Shown here: positions 1 through 4,817 of the stretch, piece by piece
Layout of the letters: every line of letters starts with the position of its first letter
How positions within the stretch are numbered: the first letter of the stretch is position 1
Program-made: the position numbers and the translations under genes
Assembly (NCBI GenBank): GCA_964460485.1
Contig: CAYWRY010000219.1
Location: forward strand, 1-5,446
From: VGRF01 sp964460485
GTDB taxonomy: Bacteria; Myxococcota_A; UBA9160; UBA6930
Direction of reading: 5' to 3'
DNA length: 5,446 nt
The notes under the pieces: model-generated
Databases searched by the model: none
The model's input: the letters and a program-made list of their open reading frames with translations, nothing else
Told to the model about the DNA's origin: nothing

Positions 1-194
1 GCGGCGTCGCGCTCGGCGGCGGCGAGGCGCGCGTCGTCGACGGGGCGCGGGCGCGGCGACGCAGCGGGGAGCGCGGCGGCTGTCGCGGCCGAGGGTGAAC
101 GCACGCCCGCAGGCTTGCTTTCGCCAGCGTGCGCGCGCAGCGGCGCGAAGGCGCAGGCCACCGCGAGTGCGATCGAGAAAGCGCTGCGCCTCAT
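1..194 (-). CDS. N-terminus of an exported protein, unknown function (partial, runs off left edge)
   Basis: Reading leftwards from an ATG at 194-192, the frame stays open to the window edge (64 codons). The first 23 residues look like a Sec signal peptide: a basic start (MRRSAFS), a hydrophobic core (IALAVACAFA), and a c-region ending in A-H-A, with probable cleavage after Ala23. A Pro/Ala/Ser-rich linker follows (about residues 26-52), then a more charged, probably helical start (VDDARLAAAERD). The only cysteine near the cleavage region lies within the core and does not form a convincing lipobox. The gene begins 25 bp after the acyl-CoA synthetase stop on the same strand, so co-transcription is likely. 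No good Shine-Dalgarno site precedes the ATG, which fits coupling to the upstream gene. Codon third positions are GC-rich. No family can be named from this fragment. A periplasmic or secreted location is the only functional statement supported. Confidence 0.6.
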   Translation of the reverse strand, partial: MRRSAFSIALAVACAFAPLRAHAGESKPAGVRSPSAATAAALPAASPRPRPVDDARLAAAERDA

Positions 195-219
195 CGCGCC
201 GAAGCTCGCAACCCGGCCG

Positions 220-1890
220 CTACGCGTCGAGCACGTTCTCGCGCCCGCGCTCGCGGAAGCGCGCGCGGATGCGCGCAGCGTCGCCGGGCGTGAGCGGGTG
301 ATAGCCAGTTTCTGTGCGCAGCCACACGGGATCCGCGCACTCCCAGCGCTGCTTGCGCAGCTCGCGCTTCAGGATCTTGTTCGTTTGCGTCTGGGGGAGC
401 TCGGCGGCCACGCGCACGTAGCGCGGCGACTGCTTGGTGCCGAGGTCGGCCTGCGCGGCGAGGAACTCGGCGAAGCTGCGCGGCTCGAAGCGCGCGCCGG
501 GGCGCAGCACCAGCGAGGCCATCAGCGCGTCGCCCACCTCCTCGTCGGGCACGCCGTAGACGGCGGCGAGCGCGACGTCGGGATGGCGCGCGAGGATCCG
601 CTCGACCGGCGCCGCGGCGATGTTCTCGCCGTCGACGCGCAGCCAGTCGGTGTCGCGGCCGGCGAAGTAGAGGAAGCCCTTCTCATCGCGATAGCCGAGG
701 TCGCCCGTCCAGTAGATCTTGTCGCGCACGCGCGCCGCGTTCGCCTCGTCGTTCTTGTAGTAGCCCTCGAACAGGGGCGCGCGCTGCACGTTCGCGATCT
801 CGCCGATCGCCTCGTCCGCGTTCAGCAGCTTGCCGCTCGCGTCGAAGCGTGCGGGCGGCGTCTCCCTGCCGGTCTCCGGATTCAGGATCACCGTGCCCGG
901 CGCGCCGATGCCGAGCGAGCCCGGCGGCATGCCGGGCACGCGCGAGATCGCCACCGCGCCCTCGGTCGAGCCGTAGGAGTCGAGCACCTGGCAGCCGAAG
1001 CGCTTCGCGAAGCGCTCGAGATCGTGGTCGGCGCCCTCGTTGCCGAAGGCGAGGCGCAGCGTGTTGTCGGCGTCGTCCGGGCGCTCGGGGGTCGCGAGCA
1101 CGTAGGTGAGCGGCTTGCCCACGTAGTTGAAGTAGGTGACGCCGTACTTGCGCACGTCCGGAAGGAAGCCGGACGCGGAGAACTTGCGCCGCAGCACCAT
1201 CGTCGCGCCGGCCCACACCGCCGGCGCCCAGCCGGCCATCAGCGCGTTGGAGTGGAACATCGGCATGACCTGATAACTGACGTCGCCGGGGCCGAGGCTG
1301 CGCATGGTCGCGAGCGTGCGCGCGATGCCGCCGAGCCGGAGCTGCGAGCAGATCGCGGCCTTCGGCTGGCCGGTGGTGCCGGAGGTGAAGATCAGCAAGT
1401 ACGGGGCGAGCGGATTCAGCGCGACGTCGGGATCGGGCTCGCCGGCGAAGCGCGCGGCCGCCTCGCGCCAGCGCGCCGCGTCGACCGAGAAACGCCGCTC
1501 GGCGGCGACCGGCAGCGCGAGCCCGTCGAGCAGCGGCGCGTAGCGGTCCTCGGTGATCAGGATGCGGCAGTCGCTGTGGGCGACGTCGCGTTCCAGCTCG
1601 GCGCCGCGCCGCGTGGGATTGATGCCGACGACCGTCGCGCCCGCGTAGGCGGCCGCAGCCAGCAGGAACGAGAACTCCGGCACGTTGTCGAGCAGGACAC
1701 CGACGTGAAACGGCTCGCCGGGGACGCGCAGCGCGAGCAAGAGCGCGGCGCGGTCGCGGGCGAGCTGGTCGTGCTCGCGCCAGGTCCACGACGCGTCCCC
1801 GAAGCGCAGGCCCACGCGGTCGTCGTCGCGGCGCGCGCGGAAGAGGTCGCGCACCGTGGGCGGCGGCGTGGTGAACGTGGGGGCGGTCAT
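220..1890 (-). CDS. AMP-dependent acyl-CoA synthetase (FadD/FATP-like)
   Basis: Predicted 556-residue cytoplasmic ANL-superfamily ligase that activates a carboxylic acid with ATP to an acyl-adenylate and then an acyl-CoA. Visible motifs: the phosphate-binding loop FTSGTTGQPK (residues 168-177), MPMFHSNA (209-216), the adenine-binding DSYGSTE (304-310), YWTGDLGY (393-400), the hinge GRDTDWLRVDGEN (411-423) and the C-terminal TNKILKRELRK, with the probable catalytic lysine at 505. The length is normal and all core residues are present, so it should be active. The hinge (GRDTDWLRVDGENI) and the ending TNKILKRELRKQRW recall the FATP / mycobacterial FadD17-like group. That is recollection, not a search. 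The ATG at 1890 is chosen because GGGAG lies just upstream and conserved-looking sequence begins soon after it. An upstream ATG at 2028 would add a low-complexity Arg/Ala stretch. The gene lies 178 bp downstream of the SDR gene on the same strand. Chain length and substrate are unknown. Confidence 0.93.
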   Translation of the reverse strand: MTAPTFTTPPPTVRDLFRARRDDDRVGLRFGDASWTWREHDQLARDRAALLLALRVPGEPFHVGVLLDNVPEFSFLLAAAAYAGATVVGINPTRRGAELERDVAHSDCRILITEDRYAPLLDGLALPVAAERRFSVDAARWREAAARFAGEPDPDVALNPLAPYLLIFTSGTTGQPKAAICSQLRLGGIARTLATMRSLGPGDVSYQVMPMFHSNALMAGWAPAVWAGATMVLRRKFSASGFLPDVRKYGVTYFNYVGKPLTYVLATPERPDDADNTLRLAFGNEGADHDLERFAKRFGCQVLDSYGSTEGAVAISRVPGMPPGSLGIGAPGTVILNPETGRETPPARFDASGKLLNADEAIGEIANVQRAPLFEGYYKNDEANAARVRDKIYWTGDLGYRDEKGFLYFAGRDTDWLRVDGENIAAAPVERILARHPDVALAAVYGVPDEEVGDALMASLVLRPGARFEPRSFAEFLAAQADLGTKQSPRYVRVAAELPQTQTNKILKRELRKQRWECADPVWLRTETGYHPLTPGDAARIRARFRERGRENVLDA

Positions 1891-1917
1891 GGGTCTCCCG
1901 GCCGGCAGAGCGAGGAC

Positions 1918-1950
1918 GCGCGAATGTGCGCGGGATGAGCGCATTCGCGC
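1918..1950. promoter_or_regulatory. Inverted repeat upstream of the acyl-CoA synthetase, candidate operator/promoter
   Basis: Arms GCGCGAATG (1918-1926) and CATTCGCGC (1942-1950) are perfect 9-bp complements separated by 15 bp. They lie 27-60 bp upstream of the synthetase ATG. On the minus strand a TTGCGC hexamer within the right arm is followed, about 17 bp later, by GCACAT inside the dyad. This is a weak -35/-10-like pair that a bound regulator would cover. The rest of the 178-bp gap (1891-2068) shows no gene or RNA. The arms contain AT-bearing positions (GAATG/CATTC) that stand out from the GC-only background, but no regulator can be named. Confidence 0.3.
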
Positions 1951-2068
1951 AATGCCACTCGCGAGCGCGCGCTGGGCGGCACTCGCACGCGCCTTCCGAG
2001 CGCGGGAGCGGGAGGGCGTCCCTTGCAACCCGAGCGGCGGCGCCGAGCGGAGCCGACGCGCGCGCCGC

Positions 2069-2938
2069 TCAGCGGTACGGCTCGTCCAGCGGATGCAGCG
2101 CGAGCTTCCCGATCGCGGCGAGCGCGTCGGCGGCGCTCCAGCGCGCCTCTCGTGGCGTGCGCTGGGTGACGACGAGCGGGGCGAAGAGGCCGAGCTGCCC
2201 TTTCGCCACGTAGAAGATCTGGCCGTTCACGTGGCCCGCCTCGTCTGCGCACAGCGCCGCGATCGCGGGCGCGATCTCCTCGGGCGCCTGGAGGGCGGCG
2301 CGGAGCGCGGCCGCGCGCCCGGCGTCGGCGCCGCCGCGCGCGGCGAGCGCCTCGATCGCGATCGTGACCATGCGCGTCTCGGTGGCGGCGGGATTCACCG
2401 CGTTCACCGTGACGCCCGTGCCCGCGAGATCGCGCGCCGCCACGTTCGTGAACGCGAACACGCCGCCCTTCCCGACCGCGTAGGCCGCGGTGCCCGGCGA
2501 GCCGATGAGGCCCGCGCGCGAGACGAGGTTCACGATGCGCCCGCGCCCCTGAGCGAGCATGCGCGGCAGCACGGCCTGCGTGCACAGGAAGGTGCCGAGC
2601 GCGTGGGAGTCGGCGACGCGCTCGAAGGTGTCGGCGTCGAGCTGGGGCAGCGGCACCGACGACGCGAGACCGGCGTTGTTGACGAGGATGTCGGCGCCGC
2701 CCAGCGCCTCCGCCGCGGTGGCGAGGCGCGCGACGTCCGCGCGATCCGTGACCGAGCCGGCGCAGGCGCGCGCGCGTCCGCCGGCCGCTGCGATGGCGTC
2801 CGCGGTCGCGCGCGCCGCGGGCTCGTCCACGTCGTTCACCACCAGCGCGGCGCCGAGGCGCGAGAGCTCGCGCGCGGTCGCAGCGCCGATGCCGCGCCCG
2901 GCCCCCGTCACGATCGCGACGCGCTCGTCGAGCCGCAT
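2069..2938 (-). CDS. Short-chain dehydrogenase/reductase (SDR)
   Basis: Predicted 289-residue cytoplasmic classical SDR, an NAD(P)-dependent oxidoreductase acting on a hydroxyl or ketone. Visible elements: the cofactor loop TGAGRGIG (11-18), an acidic residue at the end of strand 2 (VVNDVD, Asp36) that favours NAD(H) over NADP(H), NNAG (87-90), catalytic Ser140 in NLVSRAG, and YAVGK with Tyr153 and Lys157. The usual NPG after strand 6 is NPAATETRM. The segment DEAGHVNGQIFYV (232-244) is typical of SDRs near acyl-CoA and steroid catabolic genes. A C-terminal extension of about 40 residues (250-289) goes beyond the minimal fold. Start ATG 2938 is well supported: GAGGAG lies about 5 bases upstream. 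The gene is divergent from the SnoaL-like gene with 82 bp between them. It may be transcribed with the downstream synthetase, although the 178-bp gap allows a separate promoter. Family assignment is secure; substrate is unknown. Confidence 0.94.
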   Translation of the reverse strand: MRLDERVAIVTGAGRGIGAATARELSRLGAALVVNDVDEPAARATADAIAAAGGRARACAGSVTDRADVARLATAAEALGGADILVNNAGLASSVPLPQLDADTFERVADSHALGTFLCTQAVLPRMLAQGRGRIVNLVSRAGLIGSPGTAAYAVGKGGVFAFTNVAARDLAGTGVTVNAVNPAATETRMVTIAIEALAARGGADAGRAAALRAALQAPEEIAPAIAALCADEAGHVNGQIFYVAKGQLGLFAPLVVTQRTPREARWSAADALAAIGKLALHPLDEPYR

Positions 2939-2968
2939 GCATTCTCCTCGCAACCACGCTACCCGCCC

Positions 2969-2986
2969 CTCGCGCCGCGGCGCGAG
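2969..2986. promoter_or_regulatory. Perfect 18-bp palindrome in the divergent intergenic region, candidate operator
   Basis: CTCGCGCCGCGGCGCGAG is fully self-complementary and lies within the 82 bp separating the divergent SDR and SnoaL-like genes, 30 bp from the SDR start and 34 bp from the SnoaL start. A site here could control both units, as is common for TetR- or MarR-type repressors of lipid-catabolism genes, although no regulator gene is visible. No convincing -35/-10 pair can be picked on either strand. A GC-only palindrome can arise by chance in such DNA, so the regulatory role is inferred. Confidence 0.4.
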
Positions 2987-3010
2987 TCGCGCTTTCGTCC
3001 GCCCACGCAC

Positions 3011-3015
3011 AGGAG
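3011..3015 (+). promoter_or_regulatory. Ribosome binding site of the SnoaL-like gene
   Basis: AGGAG, five bases (CCGCC) before the ATG at 3021. It fixes the start of the SnoaL-like protein and rules out the long in-frame extension upstream, which reads antisense through the SDR gene. Confidence 0.8.
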
Positions 3016-3020
3016 CCGCC

Positions 3021-3602
3021 ATGCCCAAGTCGCTTCAGGAGCTCTCGGACCGCCTCGAGATCCAGGATCTGCAGACCGCCTACAGCCAGGCCATCGACAC
3101 GCGCGACTTCGACGCCCTCGACCGCGTGTTCACGAAGGACGCGTTCATCGACTACTCGGCCTTCGGGGGCAGCGTCGGCGGGCTCGAAGAGACGAAGGCC
3201 TTCCTGCGCAAGGCGCTGCCAATGTTCGCGGGCTTCCAGCACATGGTGGCGACCAGCCACGTGAAGCTCGAAGGCAATCGCGCGACGGCCAAGACGATCT
3301 GCTGGAACCCGATGGTGACGAAGTCGCGCGGCCCGGGAGAGCCGCACGTGTTCTTCTGCGGGCTCTGGTACCACGACGAGTACCTGCGCACGCTCGACGG
3401 CTGGCGGATCACGCGGCGCGTCGAGGAGAAGTGCTTCACCCACAACATGCCGGCGGAGTTCACGAACCCCGACGCGGCGATGAAGAAGCGCACGGGCGGC
3501 GACGCGAAGAAGCCGGCCGCAAGAGCGGCTGCGAAGAAGGCGCCGGCGAAGGCTTCGGCGAAGACGCCGAAGAAGGCCGCTGCGAAGGCCAAGAAGAAGT
3601 GA
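3021..3602 (+). CDS. SnoaL-like (NTF2-fold) protein with lysine-rich C-terminal tail
   Basis: Predicted 193 residues. Residues 1-148 resemble the SnoaL_4-type NTF2-like fold: an N-terminal helix with LEIQDLQTAYSQAIDTRDFDAL (residues 12-33), the strand FTKDAFIDYSAFGG (37-50), FQHMVATSHVKLEG (72-85) with a candidate catalytic His74, and the closing strand LDGWRITRRVEE. Proteins of this fold act as small isomerases, dehydratases, cyclases or binding proteins in polyketide, steroid and terpenoid pathways. The exact activity cannot be read here. Residues 155-193 form an Ala/Lys/Pro-rich tail with 14 lysines and no acidic residue after Asp161, resembling histone H1-like tails. It is probably disordered and could bind nucleic acid, membrane or an acidic partner. 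Start ATG 3021 has a good AGGAG site. The stop overlaps the GTG of the next gene, so the two are probably translationally coupled. The core fold is likely; the role of the tail is unknown. Confidence 0.88.
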   Translation: MPKSLQELSDRLEIQDLQTAYSQAIDTRDFDALDRVFTKDAFIDYSAFGGSVGGLEETKAFLRKALPMFAGFQHMVATSHVKLEGNRATAKTICWNPMVTKSRGPGEPHVFFCGLWYHDEYLRTLDGWRITRRVEEKCFTHNMPAEFTNPDAAMKKRTGGDAKKPAARAAAKKAPAKASAKTPKKAAAKAKKK

Positions 3603-4549
3603 GCCCCGCGCCACACGCGGACGACGAGCTCCACCCGCCGACTTCAGCGGACCCTTACTGGACCGAGACCTGCTGGTTCACGTTCACGGTTCCCGAGCGG
3701 CGCCTGTCCGGACAGCTCTATCCGTTCTTCCGCCGCAATCAGAACGTCGCGGCGGGGGGCGCCTACTTCTGGGACGAGCGCGGCGACCAGCTCTGGAACT
3801 GCGTCTACGCGAAGAACTTCTGGCACCTGCCGCTGGCCCACGACGCGAAGCTCTCCGATCTCTCGCTGCCGAACGGCATCCGCATCCGGTGCCTGGAGCC
3901 GCTGGCGAAGTACGCAATCGGCTACGACGACCCGGACGGCGGCGACGAGATCCACGTGGACCTCACCTTCACGGCGGTGGCGAAGCCCAACTACTTGGGC
4001 CACGGGCATCTCGACCAGCCGGGGCGTTATCAGGGAACCATCGCGCTGCGGGGCGAGACGATCCGCGTCGACGCCTTCGGCTTCCGCGACCGCTCCTGGG
4101 GCGTGCGCTCGCAGTTCGGGCCCGGGCTCACCGGCACCCCCGCGAAGCGCGGCGGATACAGCTACGCGACGGCCAGCGAGCGCGACGCGTTCCACACCAT
4201 CACCATGGACTTCGGCCAGGGCTGCAACTCGATCCACGGCTACTTGTTGCGGGGCGGCACCTGGTCGAAGCTCGCCTCCGGCCGGCGCGAGGTGTTGGAG
4301 CGCGATGCGGCCACCGGCTACCCGCTGCGCGTCGCCATCGAGGGCGCCGACGAGCTCGGGCGAGCGCTGCGCGCCGAGGGCCGCTGCCTCAACAAGCTCG
4401 GCCTGCACCTGAACCCGAACCTGTTCACGGTGAACTGCCTCACCGAGTGGCGTTTCGACGGGATCACCGCCTACGGCGAGGACCACGACAACTGGAGCGC
4501 GCCCGCCGCGCGCGCGTTCTTCCGGAAGCAGCTCGGCTTCGCGGGCTGA
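3599..4549 (+). CDS. Lipocalin-like DUF7064/DUF7065-type protein (CrtC/AttH-like fold)
   Basis: Predicted 316 residues from a GTG at 3599 that overlaps the SnoaL-like stop as GTGA. No ATG occurs until about residue 203, and the similarity-like region begins near residue 19 (DPYWTETCWFTF), so GTG is the best start. The middle carries HGHLDQPGRYQGTI (135-148), then IRVDAFGFRDRSWGVR (155-170). This pattern, His...Gln-Gly...Gly then G-x-R-D-x-S-W-G-x-R, is what I recall for the uncharacterised DUF7064/DUF7065 proteins, distant relatives of hydroxyneurosporene synthase (CrtC) and AttH beta-barrel proteins. The second barrel seems to follow (GGYSYATAS; SIHGYLLRGGTW; LTEWRFDG), with length normal for a two-barrel protein. 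No signal peptide or membrane segment is seen, so it is probably cytoplasmic. A hydrophobic ligand such as a lipid, steroid or isoprenoid is plausible from the fold, but no enzymatic activity is established. Coupling to the SnoaL-like gene implies joint function. Confidence 0.85.
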   Translation: MSPAPHADDELHPPTSADPYWTETCWFTFTVPERRLSGQLYPFFRRNQNVAAGGAYFWDERGDQLWNCVYAKNFWHLPLAHDAKLSDLSLPNGIRIRCLEPLAKYAIGYDDPDGGDEIHVDLTFTAVAKPNYLGHGHLDQPGRYQGTIALRGETIRVDAFGFRDRSWGVRSQFGPGLTGTPAKRGGYSYATASERDAFHTITMDFGQGCNSIHGYLLRGGTWSKLASGRREVLERDAATGYPLRVAIEGADELGRALRAEGRCLNKLGLHLNPNLFTVNCLTEWRFDGITAYGEDHDNWSAPAARAFFRKQLGFAG

Positions 4550-4575
4550 ATCGCGCTGCGCGGTCCGAGCGCGAT
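4550..4575 (+). terminator. Stem-loop directly after the DUF7064-type gene, possible terminator
   Basis: ATCGCGCT (4550-4557) pairs perfectly with AGCGCGAT (4568-4575) across a 10-nt loop and starts one base after the stop codon. It could end the SnoaL-DUF7064 transcript or protect its 3' end. There is no U-tract after it (the sequence continues AGAGTCGCG), so classic intrinsic termination is doubtful. The overlapping TAGAGT at 4575-4580 also resembles a -10 hexamer. Confidence 0.35.
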
Positions 4576-4761
4576 AGAGTCGCGCGAGCGCGGTGGGCGG
4601 ACGTGGCGGTGTTCGGACCCGCGAAGGTGGCGCCCGGCCCGGTGCGCCGCGTGCTCGCGAACGGCACACCGGTGCGCGAGGACGGCGCGCTCGTAGCGAA
4701 CGCGAAGCCCGGCCAGGTGGTGCGCCCCGCCCTGCGCAGCGAGGTGCGCGCCCGGGCGTGA
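4576..4761 (+). pseudogene. Remnant of the 3' end of an N-acyl-D-amino-acid deacylase (amidohydrolase) gene
   Basis: An open stretch ending at TGA 4759-4761 encodes RWADVAVFGPAKVAPGPVRRV (from about 4591) followed directly by LANGTPVREDGALVANAKPGQVVRP. From memory of the family, D-aminoacylase/N-acyl-D-amino-acid deacylases end in a block like G-x-x-ADVVVFDP-x-x-V ... VLVNGTPVxxDG ... PGRVLRP. This belongs to the small C-terminal beta-sandwich domain, downstream of the metal-dependent amidohydrolase barrel. Here the two halves are joined without the usual intervening stretch of about 20 residues (which contains the FPADGERL-like segment). The barrel, including all metal ligands, is absent, since only 40 bp separate it from the previous gene. 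GC-rich third positions agree with former coding. No start with a Shine-Dalgarno site is seen. A live 50-residue peptide is possible but less likely. The left boundary is approximate. Confidence 0.6.
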
Positions 4762-4796
4762 GTGGCCCTTTGGGGTCAGACCCCAAAGGGCCACTC
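4760..4796. repeat. Perfect 37-nt palindrome (18-bp arms, 1-nt centre)
   Basis: The left arm 4760-4777 and right arm 4779-4796 are exact reverse complements around A4778. The core reads TTTGGGGTCAGACCCCAAA, flanked by GAGTGGCCC and its complement. It overlaps the TGA of the deacylase remnant and ends 21 bp before the hydrolase ATG. A true hairpin would need several central bases as its loop. As RNA it would be a very stable stem without a U-tract. GGGGTCAGACCCC-type cores are, from memory, widespread intergenic palindromes in several proteobacterial groups, so a REP-like dispersed element is the leading reading. A bidirectional terminator is the alternative. Confidence 0.8.
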
Positions 4797-4804
4797 GGCT
4801 GCAC

Positions 4805-4810
4805 TACGGT
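4805..4810 (+). promoter_or_regulatory. Candidate -10 element giving a leaderless mRNA for the hydrolase gene
   Basis: TACGGT fits the TANNNT pattern and ends exactly 7 bases before the ATG at 4818, the spacing expected when transcription starts at the start codon. No Shine-Dalgarno site lies between the palindrome and the ATG, which agrees. No TTGACA-like -35 is visible; that position would fall in the right arm of the palindrome. Confidence 0.4.
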
Positions 4811-4817
4811 GCGGCGC

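Noticed and set aside
115..1938. 607-codon open frame on the plus strand opposite the acyl-CoA synthetase
   Set aside because: Antisense shadow in high-GC DNA. It is Arg/Ala/Val/Glu-rich with no recognisable motif, while the minus strand carries every ANL ligase motif.
2035..2064. GAGCGG...CCGCTC hairpin just after the SDR stop as a terminator
   Set aside because: Only a short GC-only stem with no U-tract, at a level expected by chance in this composition.
3489..3599. AAG/GCG-rich run as a tandem repeat or CRISPR-like array
   Set aside because: The units are irregular in length and sequence and fully explained as codons of the Lys/Ala tail; there are no spacers.
1887..3614. 575-codon minus-strand open frame overlapping the SDR gene
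   Set aside because: Low-complexity Arg-rich translation in a different frame from the motif-bearing SDR; a compositional artefact.
1856..4549. 897-codon plus-strand open frame as one giant protein, or a programmed frameshift fusing the SnoaL tail to the DUF7064-type protein
   Set aside because: Its first two-thirds are antisense to the SDR gene and out of frame with SnoaL. Only the part after the GTG at 3599 looks like protein. The junction has no classic slippery heptamer, and a GTGA restart explains it more simply.
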